Made by a program: the position numbers and the translations under genes. A DNA stretch of 15,397 bases from REEB95 sp035275845 (lineage in GTDB: Bacteria; Pseudomonadota; Alphaproteobacteria; ATCC43930; CGMCC-115725), in assembly GCA_035275845.1 (NCBI GenBank), contig DATEMD010000088.1, forward strand, positions 1 to 15,397, in the 5' to 3' direction. Under the pieces are notes generated by a model. That model was not told where the DNA came from, made no database searches, and saw only the letters and a list, made by a program, of their open reading frames with translations. Every line of letters starts with the position of its first letter. Positions within the stretch are counted from its first letter, which is position 1. Below, piece by piece: positions 8,067 to 15,397 of this stretch.

Positions 8067-8966
8067 GTGGGATCTCTTGGTCAATTCATGCGAACATCCG
8101 CGGGTAGCCGCACGGCTGCCCTGATCGGCGGCGTGCTGCTTGTCGTGGCGCTGTCCGGGTGCTCCAGCGACGACAAGAAGGATAAGTACGTCGAAAAGCC
8201 GGTCGACGAACTCTACAACTCGGCAATGGATTTGCTGGCGCAGAAGGATTACTCCAAGGCCGCCGACGGGTTCGACGAGGTCGAGCAGCAGCATCCTTAT
8301 TCGGTCTGGGCGACACGGGCGCAGCTGATGTCAGCCTATGCGCTTTATCAGGCCAACAAATACGACGATTCGATCGTCGCCGCCGACCGCTATATCCAGC
8401 TGCATCCGGGCAATCGCGACGTCGCCTATGCGTATTACCTCAAGGCACTCGATTATTACGTCCAGATCGAGGATGTCGGCCGCGACCAGAAGACCACCGA
8501 ACAAGCGATGCAGGCACTCGAAGAGGTCGTGCGCCGCTTCCCCAACACCCCGTACGCGCGCGACGCGCGCCTCAAGATAGACCTGGCGCGCGACCATCTC
8601 GCCGGCAAGGAGATGGAGATCGGGCGCTGGTACGAAAAGCAGGGCTATTACCTGGCGGCGCTGAACCGCTTCAGGACGGTGGTCGACAAATACCAGACGA
8701 CCACGCACGTCCCCGAAGCGCTCGAGCGTTTGACCGAGTGCTATTTGGCTCTCGGCCTCAAGGACGAAGCGAAACGCACCGCCGCCGTGCTCGGCTATAA
8801 CTATCCGGGCAACCCATGGTACGCGGCCACCTATACGTTGGTGACCGGCCAAGAAGTCGCAGTCACCAGTGGCACTGCTCCGTCGGCGGCAACGCCACCG
8901 GCGGCGGCGAGCACCAAAGAGAACAACGAAGGCTGGTTCGGCAGGATGCTGGGCTTCGTCTTCTAG
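8067..8966 (+). CDS. bamD: outer membrane assembly lipoprotein BamD
   Basis: Lipoprotein of the BAM complex that, with BamA, folds and inserts beta-barrel proteins into the outer membrane. 299 residues from GTG 8067. Seen: a basic start and hydrophobic stretch (about 16-29) ending in the lipobox LSGC (29-32), with Cys32 to be lipidated; Ser at +2 fits outer-membrane sorting. Helical TPR-type repeats follow, with characteristic segments ELYNSAMDLL (48-57), GFDEVEQQHPYSVWA (68-82), YIQLHPGN (109-116) and EEVVRRFPNTPYA (152-164). A Pro/Ala/Ser-rich spacer leads to the tail EGWFGRMLGFVF. GTG 8067 has AAGGA at six bases; ATG 8088 would give a conventional 24-residue signal peptide but has no ribosome site. 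E. coli BamD is about 245 residues; the extra length is mostly this tail. Confidence 0.93.
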   Translation: MGSLGQFMRTSAGSRTAALIGGVLLVVALSGCSSDDKKDKYVEKPVDELYNSAMDLLAQKDYSKAADGFDEVEQQHPYSVWATRAQLMSAYALYQANKYDDSIVAADRYIQLHPGNRDVAYAYYLKALDYYVQIEDVGRDQKTTEQAMQALEEVVRRFPNTPYARDARLKIDLARDHLAGKEMEIGRWYEKQGYYLAALNRFRTVVDKYQTTTHVPEALERLTECYLALGLKDEAKRTAAVLGYNYPGNPWYAATYTLVTGQEVAVTSGTAPSAATPPAAASTKENNEGWFGRMLGFVF

Positions 8967-9015
8967 ACGAGTCGCATCGCATCCCGCCCCGCTGGCCTCG
9001 GCCGGAGCGCGGCGA

Positions 9016-9021
9016 TATCAT
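9016..9021 (+). promoter_or_regulatory. possible -10 element for recN
   Basis: TATCAT ends ten bases before ATG 9031, and CTGGCC (8992-8997) stands 18 bases upstream as a poor -35. A transcript starting about seven bases downstream of this hexamer would have almost no 5' leader. No Shine-Dalgarno sequence is visible before recN, which fits leaderless translation, but the promoter match is weak. Confidence 0.25.
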
Positions 9022-9030
9022 TTAGCGGCC

Positions 9031-10704
9031 ATGCTGATCGGCCTTTCCATCCGCGACGTCGTGCTGATCGACCGGCTCGATCTTTCATTCCGACCAGGGC
9101 TGTGCGTGCTGACCGGCGAGACCGGCGCCGGCAAATCCATCCTCTTGGACGCGCTTGGCCTGGCATTGGGCGTGCGCGCCGAAAGCGGCCTGGTGCGCCG
9201 CGGCGCCGAGCAAGCGACGGTCAGCGCCGAGTTCACCTTGCCGGCCAAACATCCGGCGCGCGCCTTGCTGCAAGATTCCGGCGTGACCGTCGACGACGAC
9301 ACGCTGGTGCTGCGGCGGATGGTCAGCGGCGACGGCCGCAGCCGCGCCTTTATCGCCGACCAGCCCGTCAGCGTTGCGTTGCTGCGCCAGGTCGGCGAGG
9401 CCCTGGTTGAGATCGAAGGCCAGTTCGCACAGCGCGGCCTGCTCGATCCCGCGACCCACCGCGACGCGCTCGATGCTTACGGCGTCGCCGAAGGTGACAG
9501 CCGGACCCTGGCTGACGCGTGGCAAGCCTGGCGCGCTGCCGTTACCGACCACGAAACCGCAGCGCAACGGCTCCAGGCGGCGCAAGCCGAAGAGGCGTTT
9601 CTCCGGCACGCGATGACCGAACTCGATGCGCTCGACCCGAAATCGGGCGAAGAAACCAGCCTGGCCGACGAACGCGCCCTGATGCAGAACCGCGAGCGTC
9701 TGACCGAAGCGCTGGAATCGGCCCTGGCCGAGCTTGCCGGCGAACGTGGCGGCGAGCGCGCATTGCAGGCCGCGCTGCGTCAGGTCGCGCGCGTCAAGGA
9801 CAAGGCCGCCGGGCGTCTTGATACTGCGGCCGCGGCGTTGGAGCGCGCCGCCGTCGAAGCGCGTGAAGCCGTGACGGCGCTCGAAGACCAGGTCCGCACG
9901 CTCGGCGGCGATACGAATCGTTTGGAGCAGATCGAAGAGCGACTGTTCGCGCTCCGCGCACTGGCGCGCAAGCACAATGTGGCAGTCGATGGCTTGGCCG
10001 GATTACGCGCCGAGATCGGCGCCAAGCTCAACGCGCTCGAGGCCGGCGGCGACGGTGTCGAAGCGCTCAAACACGCCGTGGACGCCGCCCGCGGCGCATA
10101 CGTCAAGGCGGCGGACAAGGTCTCGGCCGCGCGCCGTACCGCCGCCGCCAAGCTCGATCCGGCGGTGATGAAGGAATTGAAGCCCCTCAAGCTGGAAAAG
10201 GCACGTTTCACCACGGTGCTGACCGCGCTCATCGAGACCGAATGGGGGCCGCACGGCCGCGAACGGGTGCACTTCGAAGTCGCCACCAACCCCGGCGCGC
10301 CGGCGGGGCCTTTGGCCAAGGTCGCGTCGGGCGGCGAGCTGTCGCGCTTCATGCTCGCACTCAAGGTCGTGCTGGCGCGCACGTCGCCCGTGCCGACCCT
10401 GGTCTTCGACGAGGTCGACAGCGGCATTGGCGGCGCGGTTGCGGCGGCGGTCGGCGACCGCCTCCATCGCCTCGGCCAGGAACTTCAGGTCCTAGTCGTT
10501 ACCCATTCGCCGCAAGTGGCGGCGCGCGGCGCGCATCATTGGCGGGTCGAGAAAAGCCAGGCGGCGCAGAAGACCTCGACGCGCGTCGAAGAACTGTCGA
10601 CCGACGCGCGGCGCGAGGAAATCGCCCGCATGCTGTCGGGTGCATCGATCACCGCCGAAGCCCGCGCCGCCGCCGCCTCGCTGATGGCCGGAGCGCCGGC
10701 GTGA
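9031..10704 (+). CDS. recN: DNA repair protein RecN
   Basis: SMC-like cytoplasmic ATPase acting early in RecA-dependent double-strand break repair. 557 residues, family length. Seen: Walker A GETGAGKS (29-36) in the N-terminal half-domain, a long Ala/Glu/Arg-rich coiled-coil region (about 160-390) with an interruption near 310-320 (RALARKHNV), then the ABC signature SGGELSR (433-439), Walker B TLVFDEVD (456-463) and the switch His492 in VVTHSPQVAA. The segment VEIEGQFAQRGLLDP (126-140) occupies the place where RecN proteins usually read IHGQ; here Glu129 replaces that His. ATG 9031 is the start that aligns with other RecN proteins (MLIGLSIRDVVLIDRL); the open frame upstream overlaps bamD and is not RecN-like. 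No alphaproteobacterial LexA-type GTTC-N7-GTTC box was found upstream. The stop overlaps the ligA start. Confidence 0.96.
   Translation: MLIGLSIRDVVLIDRLDLSFRPGLCVLTGETGAGKSILLDALGLALGVRAESGLVRRGAEQATVSAEFTLPAKHPARALLQDSGVTVDDDTLVLRRMVSGDGRSRAFIADQPVSVALLRQVGEALVEIEGQFAQRGLLDPATHRDALDAYGVAEGDSRTLADAWQAWRAAVTDHETAAQRLQAAQAEEAFLRHAMTELDALDPKSGEETSLADERALMQNRERLTEALESALAELAGERGGERALQAALRQVARVKDKAAGRLDTAAAALERAAVEAREAVTALEDQVRTLGGDTNRLEQIEERLFALRALARKHNVAVDGLAGLRAEIGAKLNALEAGGDGVEALKHAVDAARGAYVKAADKVSAARRTAAAKLDPAVMKELKPLKLEKARFTTVLTALIETEWGPHGRERVHFEVATNPGAPAGPLAKVASGGELSRFMLALKVVLARTSPVPTLVFDEVDSGIGGAVAAAVGDRLHRLGQELQVLVVTHSPQVAARGAHHWRVEKSQAAQKTSTRVEELSTDARREEIARMLSGASITAEARAAAASLMAGAPA
10690..10693 (+). 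promoter_or_regulatory. ribosome binding site for ligA
   Basis: GGAG lies seven bases before GTG 10701, inside the end of recN. It supports the GTG start, which overlaps the recN stop as GTGA. Confidence 0.55.
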
Positions 10705-12803
10705 GCCGCGCGCCATCGGGCGAAACGTCAGTCGACAAGCTCAGCACAGGCGACGCCAAGGCGGAGCTGAAGCGCCTGGCGGCGGAAATCACACGGCACG
10801 ACAAGCTCTATCACCAAAAAGACGAGCCGGAGATTTCCGACGCCGACTATGACGCGTTGCGGCGGCGCAATGCCGCAATCGAGGCGCGATTCCCGGATCT
10901 CGTCCGCGCCGACAGCCCGTCGAAACGCGTCGGCGCGCCACCGGCGACGGGTTTCGCCAAGGTGCGGCATCCGCATCCGATGCTGTCGCTCGACAACGCC
11001 ATGGACGAGAACGACGTCCGCGAGTTCTTCAAGGGCGTGCGCAACTTTTTCCGCGCGCCCGAAGACTTGAAGCGCGTCGAACCCGACAGCATCGCCGTGA
11101 TGGCCGAGCCCAAGATCGACGGCCTGTCGTGCTCGCTACGCTATGAGAAGGGCAAGCTGGTGCTGGGGGCGACACGCGGCGACGGCGTCACCGGCGAAGA
11201 TGTGACCCGCAACGTCGAGACCCTCGGCACCATTCCAAAGCGACTGGCCGGCCATGGCTGGCCCGACATTATCGAGGTGCGTGGCGAGATCTATATGGAG
11301 CATCCCGGCTTTGCCGCGCTCAACCAGGAACGCGAAAAGGCGGACGAGCCGCTGTTTGCCAATCCGCGCAACGCCGCCGCCGGTTCGCTGCGCCAGCTCG
11401 ACCCCACGATCACCGCCAAGCGGCCGCTCAAGTTCTTCGCCTATGCCTGGGGCGAGGCCAGCACGCCGTTCGCCAAGTCGCATTCCGAGGCCCTTAAGCA
11501 CCTCAAACTGTGGGGTTTCGTCACCGATCCGCATTCCAAGCTCTGCCATGGCGTCGAGCAGCTTCTCGAATTCCATCGCGACATGGCGGCGAAGCGCGCC
11601 GCCCTGCCCTATGACATCGACGGCGTGGTCTACAAGGTCAATGACCTCGACCTTGAGGAGCGGCTGGGCTTCGTCAGCCGCGCGCCGCGCTGGGCCATCG
11701 CGCATAAATTCCCGGCGCAGCAGGCGCAAACGATTCTCAAGCACATCCGTATCCAGGTCGGCCGCCAGGGCACATTGACGCCGGTCGCCGACCTGGAGCC
11801 GATCACCGTGGGCGGTGTCGTCGTCAGTCATGCGACGTTGCACAACGAAGACGAGATTGCGCGGCTCGACGTCCGCGAAGGCGATGCCGTCGTGGTGCAA
11901 CGCGCCGGCGACGTCATTCCGCAGATCGTCGAGGTTCTCAAGGAGGCCAAGCACGACAAGCGGCCGAAATTCAAATTCCCGCATAAATGCCCGGTGTGCG
12001 ACAGCCTCGCCGTGCGTGAGGAGGGCGAAGCCGCGTGGCGTTGCACCGGCGGATTGATCTGCGCCGCCCAGGCGGTCGAACGGCTGCGGCATTTCGTGTC
12101 GCGCAACGCCTTCGACATCGAAGGCCTCGGCGACAAGCACATCAACGAGTTCTGGAACGACAAGCTGATCCAATCGCCGGCCGATATTTTCCGGCTCAAG
12201 GCGGCGCAACTCGAAGACCGCGAAGGCTGGGGCGAAACCAGCGCGCGCAAGCTGATCGATGCTATTGCGGCGCGCAAAACGATTGCGCTTGAGCGGTTCA
12301 TCTACGCGCTCGGCATTCCGCAGACCGGCGAAGCGACCGCAAAGCTTCTGGCGCGGCACTACCGCAGCTTCAAGCGCTGGCGTCAGGCGATGACGGAGGC
12401 CAAGGACCGCGACGGCGCGGCGTGGCAAGAACTCAACGACCTGCACGGCATCGGCGAGGACACTGCCGCCGATATCGTCGGTTTCTTCGCCGAGCGGCAC
12501 AATCAGAAGGTGCTCGACGCGCTCGAAAACGAGCTTGCGATCCAGGACTATATGCCGCTGGCGGCCGGCGCGGCGCCGCTTGCCGGCAAGACCATCGTCT
12601 TCACCGGCACGCTCGAATCGGTGTCGCGCAACGAGGCCAAGGCGCGCGCCGAAGCACTGGGCGCGACGGTCACCTCGAGCGTTTCGGCCAAGACCGACTA
12701 CGTGGTGATGGGTGCCGATCCGGGCTCGAAGGCGAAGAAGGCCGCCGAGCTCGGCGTGAAGGTTCTGAATGAGGACGAGTGGCTGAAGCTGGCGCGCGGC
12801 TGA
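10701..12803 (+). CDS. ligA: NAD-dependent DNA ligase LigA
   Basis: Seals nicks in duplex DNA with NAD+ as adenylate donor, joining Okazaki fragments and completing repair. 700 residues, slightly longer than E. coli LigA (671). Seen in order: domain Ia with HDKLYHQKDEPEISDADYD (33-51), adenylation motif KIDG (138-141, Lys138 nucleophile), RGEIYM (194-199), NPRNAAAGSLRQLDP, the OB-fold segment VGRQGTLTPVADLEP, and a Cys4 zinc finger with Cys430, Cys433, Cys448 and Cys454 (the same spacing as E. coli Cys408/411/426/432). Helix-hairpin-helix repeats (FDIEGLG, LHGIGEDTAADI) and a C-terminal BRCT domain (about 623-700: AGKTIVFTGTLESVSRNEAK) follow. All key residues are present. GTG 10701 overlaps the recN stop by four bases, so recN and ligA are probably coupled. 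A 12-base gap separates its stop from that of the convergent dioxygenase gene. Confidence 0.97.
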   Translation: MSRAPSGETSVDKLSTGDAKAELKRLAAEITRHDKLYHQKDEPEISDADYDALRRRNAAIEARFPDLVRADSPSKRVGAPPATGFAKVRHPHPMLSLDNAMDENDVREFFKGVRNFFRAPEDLKRVEPDSIAVMAEPKIDGLSCSLRYEKGKLVLGATRGDGVTGEDVTRNVETLGTIPKRLAGHGWPDIIEVRGEIYMEHPGFAALNQEREKADEPLFANPRNAAAGSLRQLDPTITAKRPLKFFAYAWGEASTPFAKSHSEALKHLKLWGFVTDPHSKLCHGVEQLLEFHRDMAAKRAALPYDIDGVVYKVNDLDLEERLGFVSRAPRWAIAHKFPAQQAQTILKHIRIQVGRQGTLTPVADLEPITVGGVVVSHATLHNEDEIARLDVREGDAVVVQRAGDVIPQIVEVLKEAKHDKRPKFKFPHKCPVCDSLAVREEGEAAWRCTGGLICAAQAVERLRHFVSRNAFDIEGLGDKHINEFWNDKLIQSPADIFRLKAAQLEDREGWGETSARKLIDAIAARKTIALERFIYALGIPQTGEATAKLLARHYRSFKRWRQAMTEAKDRDGAAWQELNDLHGIGEDTAADIVGFFAERHNQKVLDALENELAIQDYMPLAAGAAPLAGKTIVFTGTLESVSRNEAKARAEALGATVTSSVSAKTDYVVMGADPGSKAKKAAELGVKVLNEDEWLKLARG

Positions 12804-12815
12804 TCCGCTTGGCGC

Positions 12816-13736
12816 TCAGACCACGACGCGCATCTTCTCGCGTTCGGGCTTCTTCTCCGCGAAGCCGGAGACCGTCGGCAACGAGCCCCACATGTCGAGG
12901 GCGTAGCGTTCGAACGGGAACTGTCGCGGCCGATAGGTCGCCTCGTCCTCGGGCATGATGTGCTTCACGCCCACCGAGTACTCGAACACCATACCGTCGG
13001 GCCCTTCGAAATAGACCATCATCGCGCCCGAGAGCGGATGGCGGCCGGGTCCAAAGACGATGTTGATATTGCGCTCCTTGAGGAAATACCAAGAGCGCAT
13101 CACGTCGTCGATATCCTCGACTTGGTGATTGATGTGCTGGATGCCCGGCCGCGTCGTCGGGAACAGCACCACCGAGTGATGCGCGGTGTTGATGCGGAAC
13201 AGCGGCGTGTCGCCGAGCCAGTCGGAGACGCGTGCGCTGAACACCGTCGTCCAGAATTTCTCGTCGCGCTTCGGATCGGTGGTGTTGAGGCCGATATGGC
13301 TGAAATGGGTGATGCCGGCGTCGCGGCCCGGGAAATAGCGCACGCCGCTGTTGTAGGGCCGCGCCACGATCTCGATCTTGTTGCCGGTCGGGTCCTGCGT
13401 CGCGATGAACGCTTTGACGCGGCGCTGCTCGCATTCGTCCTTGGTACCGAGCCGCGCCGAATATTTGGCGTTGTCGAGCTCGGCGCCGACCTTGTCGAGA
13501 TCATCCGGGTTCTTGAGCTCGAGGCCGACGATGTGATCGGCCGGATCGCCCTCGAAATAGGCGAGCGTGTGGTCGCGCGTGTCGCCGCGCACCGCCACCT
13601 TGTCGCTTTTGAAGTAGGCCCACTTGTCTTCCTTGGCGGCGAGCTCGAGCCCAACGATTTTGGTGGTGAAGGCGATCGCCGCATCGAGATCGCGTGTCCC
13701 CATGCGGACGTAGCGGATGTCATGCAGATGGATCAT
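12816..13736 (-). CDS. type I extradiol ring-cleavage dioxygenase, two VOC domains (substrate unknown)
   Basis: Predicted Fe(II) (or Mn) enzyme that opens catechol-type rings next to the hydroxyls. 306 residues, made of two vicinal-oxygen-chelate modules (about 5-125 and 140-260), the layout of BphC and catechol 2,3-dioxygenases. The second module holds the full site. By spacing against catechol 2,3-dioxygenase, metal ligands are His147 (SHIGL), His201 (IQHINHQVEDIDDV) and Glu252 (VFEY), and the catalytic residues are His186 (AHHSVVL), His233 (GRHPLSG) and Tyr242. GRH...VYFEGPDGMVFE matches the family signature except Gly245, where D/E/N/T/A is usual. The first module lacks the ligands, as expected. 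Start ATG is fixed by GAGGA at 13742-13746. It follows an aminopeptidase P gene by 39 bases on the same strand; no other aromatic-degradation gene is in view, so the substrate cannot be named. It is too short and differently built to be 4-hydroxyphenylpyruvate dioxygenase. Confidence 0.88.
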   Translation of the reverse strand: MIHLHDIRYVRMGTRDLDAAIAFTTKIVGLELAAKEDKWAYFKSDKVAVRGDTRDHTLAYFEGDPADHIVGLELKNPDDLDKVGAELDNAKYSARLGTKDECEQRRVKAFIATQDPTGNKIEIVARPYNSGVRYFPGRDAGITHFSHIGLNTTDPKRDEKFWTTVFSARVSDWLGDTPLFRINTAHHSVVLFPTTRPGIQHINHQVEDIDDVMRSWYFLKERNINIVFGPGRHPLSGAMMVYFEGPDGMVFEYSVGVKHIMPEDEATYRPRQFPFERYALDMWGSLPTVSGFAEKKPEREKMRVVV

Positions 13737-13741
13737 GGCGT

Positions 13742-13746
13742 TCCTC
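13742..13746 (-). promoter_or_regulatory. ribosome binding site for the extradiol dioxygenase gene
   Basis: On the minus strand GAGGA lies five bases before ATG 13736. With only 39 bases to the upstream stop and no promoter-like sequence, expression by read-through from the aminopeptidase gene is likely (inference). Confidence 0.6.
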
Positions 13747-13775
13747 GAAAGCCTTCGGTCATTGTGCCACAGCCG

Positions 13776-15397
13776 TCAGACGCGGGACAGCGGCCGGGTC
13801 GCCGCGGCCAGCCAAGCGGCGGTTTCCTTGTCCACCAGGGGTGTCAACTCGCGGCCGACCCGCGCGTGATAAGCGTCGATCCAGGCGGCTTCGGCCGCAT
13901 CGAGAAGCCTGGATTCGATCAGCGCGCGGTCGAGCGGCGCCAGCGTCAGCGTCTCGAAGCCGAGCATCGGCTTGCCGCCGGCGGCTTTACCGTCGAGCGG
14001 CGTTACCACGACAAGATTCTCGATGCGGATGCCATATTCGCCGGTTTTGTAATAGCCCGGCTCGTCCGAAACGATCATGCCGGGCAACAGCGGTTGCGCG
14101 TTCGGCGTCTTCGAAATGCGTTGCGGCCCTTCGTGCACGCCAAGATAGGAACCGACACCGTGGCCGGTGCCGTGGTCGTAATCCAATCCGGCTTCCCACA
14201 GCGGCGTGCGCGCTAGCGCATCGAGTTGCGAGCCCGTCGTGCCCTGCGGAAACCGGCACGACGCCAGCGCAATATGGCCCTTGAGCACACGGGTGAAGCG
14301 ATCGCGCATTTCGGCTGACGGCTTGCCGATGGCGACGGTGCGCGTCACGTCGGTGGTGCCGTCGAGATACTGCGCGCCGGAATCGACGAGATAAAGCGTG
14401 CCAGGCTCGAGCTGACGTTCGCTCTCGCGGGACGCGCGGTAATGGACGATGGCGCCGTTGGCGCCCGCGCCGGAAATCGTCGGGAAGCTCAATCCCTTGA
14501 AATGTTTGCCATCGCTGCGGAACTGTTCGAGCCGGTCGGACGCGGCGATCTCTGTCAGCTTGCCGCCCGGCGCTTCGCGCGTCAGCCAAGCCAGAAACCG
14601 CGTCAGCGCCGCACCGTCACGCCGATGCGCGTGCCGCGTGCCTGCGAGTTCGGCGGCGTTCTTGCACGCCTTGGGCAACTGACACGGATCGACGCTGCGT
14701 TGGACCGTCGCGCCGGCCTCGCTCAAGCGATCGAAAATCCATGAAGCACATGTTGCCGGATCGGCAAGCACGCGTTTCTTGCTCCGGCCGAGCACCGCCA
14801 GCGCGTCACCCAGCTTAGCCGGCTCGCTATGGCGGACCTGATGCCCGAGATGCCGCGCCAGTTCGGGCGATAATTTGCGCCGGTCGATGAACAGATCGAC
14901 CGACGCGTCGGCATGCAGGATCGCGAACGACAGCGGCAGCGGCGAATATTCGACGTCGCCGCCGCGGATATTGAGCAGCCACGCGATCGAATCCGGCGCG
15001 GTCAGCACCGCGGCGTCGAGCTTATCGGCGGCCAGACGCTGCGCCAGCTCGCGGCGCTTGTCGTCGCTGCTCTTGCCGGCAAATTCGAGCGGATGCGGCA
15101 CGGCTGGCGATGTCGGCGGCGCGGGCCGATCGCGCCAGACGGCGTCGACAGGATTCGCAGCGAGCGGCGCGAGCTTACCGCCGGCGCGAGTGCAGGCGGC
15201 GCGGTAGCGCTCCACCTCGCCCGGTTTCAGTAGCCACGGATCGTAGCCGAACGTCTCGCCAGCTTTGAGGTTGGCGGCAATCCAGTCGGTCGCCGGTTGT
15301 TCGACCAGATGACGGCGCTCGTAGAGCGCGCTGTCGACCTGCGCCTCGGCCTGGAGCGTGTAGCGGCCGTCGACGAACACCGCCGCCTTGTCGCGCA
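13776..15397 (-). CDS. Xaa-Pro aminopeptidase (aminopeptidase P, M24B), N-terminus missing
   Basis: Metallopeptidase that removes an N-terminal residue preceding proline; no signal peptide is visible, but the true start is outside the window. The frame is open to the right edge (reading RDKAAVFVDGRYTLQ), so about 60 residues are missing and the GTG at 15380 is an internal Val. The visible 540 codons give the three-domain, roughly 600-residue type (two creatinase-like N-terminal domains, pita-bread catalytic domain), longer than E. coli PepP (441), so I leave the symbol blank. Metal ligands, numbered from that Val: Asp333 (LVDSGAQYLDG), Asp344 (TTDVTRT), His407 (HGTGHGVG), Glu440 (SDEPGYY) and Glu454 (IRIENL). 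All five are present. The C-terminal extension PLDRALIESRLLDAAEAAWI is typical of this group. It is the upstream partner of the extradiol dioxygenase gene, 39 bases away, and they may be co-transcribed. Confidence 0.94.
   Translation of the reverse strand, partial: RDKAAVFVDGRYTLQAEAQVDSALYERRHLVEQPATDWIAANLKAGETFGYDPWLLKPGEVERYRAACTRAGGKLAPLAANPVDAVWRDRPAPPTSPAVPHPLEFAGKSSDDKRRELAQRLAADKLDAAVLTAPDSIAWLLNIRGGDVEYSPLPLSFAILHADASVDLFIDRRKLSPELARHLGHQVRHSEPAKLGDALAVLGRSKKRVLADPATCASWIFDRLSEAGATVQRSVDPCQLPKACKNAAELAGTRHAHRRDGAALTRFLAWLTREAPGGKLTEIAASDRLEQFRSDGKHFKGLSFPTISGAGANGAIVHYRASRESERQLEPGTLYLVDSGAQYLDGTTDVTRTVAIGKPSAEMRDRFTRVLKGHIALASCRFPQGTTGSQLDALARTPLWEAGLDYDHGTGHGVGSYLGVHEGPQRISKTPNAQPLLPGMIVSDEPGYYKTGEYGIRIENLVVVTPLDGKAAGGKPMLGFETLTLAPLDRALIESRLLDAAEAAWIDAYHARVGRELTPLVDKETAAWLAAATRPLSRV

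Noticed and set aside
8869..9030. Upstream extension of the recN frame into bamD
   Set aside because: Basic low-complexity translation; the RecN-like sequence begins exactly at ATG 9031.
12816..13736. 4-hydroxyphenylpyruvate dioxygenase or simple glyoxalase as the identity of the VOC gene
   Set aside because: HPPD is longer with a different C-terminal set, and a one-module glyoxalase would not have the six extradiol active-site residues in catechol dioxygenase spacing.
12960..14216. Long open frame (418 codons) on the plus strand, antisense to the dioxygenase and aminopeptidase genes
   Set aside because: It spans two well-identified genes and the gap between them, has no recognisable domain, and antisense frames of this length are expected in GC-rich DNA with G/C-biased third positions.

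Overview
This is a G+C-rich window (roughly two thirds G+C by eye, strongly G/C-biased third positions) from an alphaproteobacterium, most likely a Rhodospirillales-like lineage. The evidence is the gene order murC-murB-ddl-ftsQ-ftsA-ftsZ-lpxC-bamD-recN-ligA, an FtsZ with a long Pro/Ala-rich C-terminal linker, a BamD with an alphaproteobacterial-type tail, and a LigA of about 700 residues. The genus assignment is inference from gene order and protein style only.

Layout, plus strand. Bases 1-5225 are the distal part of the division and cell wall (dcw) cluster: the 3' part of murC, then murB, ddlB, ftsQ and ftsA. Each start codon overlaps or touches the previous stop, so they look like one translationally coupled operon. 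A 75-base leader with a small perfect hairpin separates ftsA from ftsZ (5301-6917). Downstream of ftsZ are a strong GC-rich hairpin with a T-run (terminator candidate), then a conspicuous AT-rich segment with an imperfect palindrome, and a second small hairpin just ahead of the lpxC ribosome binding site. lpxC (7096-7986), bamD (8067-8966), recN (9031-10704) and ligA (10701-12803) follow. recN and ligA overlap by four bases.

Layout, minus strand. Two genes converge on ligA with only 12 bases between the stop codons. Reading leftward, these are the 3' part of a three-domain aminopeptidase P (13776-15397, running off the window) and then, 39 bases on, a two-domain type I extradiol ring-cleavage dioxygenase (12816-13736) with its full active-site set.

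How the genes work together: MurC and Ddl supply steps of peptidoglycan precursor synthesis (L-Ala ligation and D-Ala-D-Ala formation) and MurB makes UDP-MurNAc. FtsQ, FtsA and FtsZ build the divisome that uses these precursors. LpxC commits UDP-GlcNAc-derived precursor to lipid A, and BamD helps insert outer-membrane proteins, so envelope layers are grouped. RecN and LigA are DNA repair/replication functions. The minus-strand pair looks catabolic or peptide-processing and unrelated.

No gap between genes exceeds 300 bases; the largest is the 178-base ftsZ-lpxC region. I saw no tRNA, rRNA, CRISPR array, insertion sequence, phage gene or obvious horizontally acquired segment. I find no evidence of a previously undescribed system. 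The most interesting non-coding signals are the ftsA-ftsZ and ftsZ-lpxC intergenic regions.
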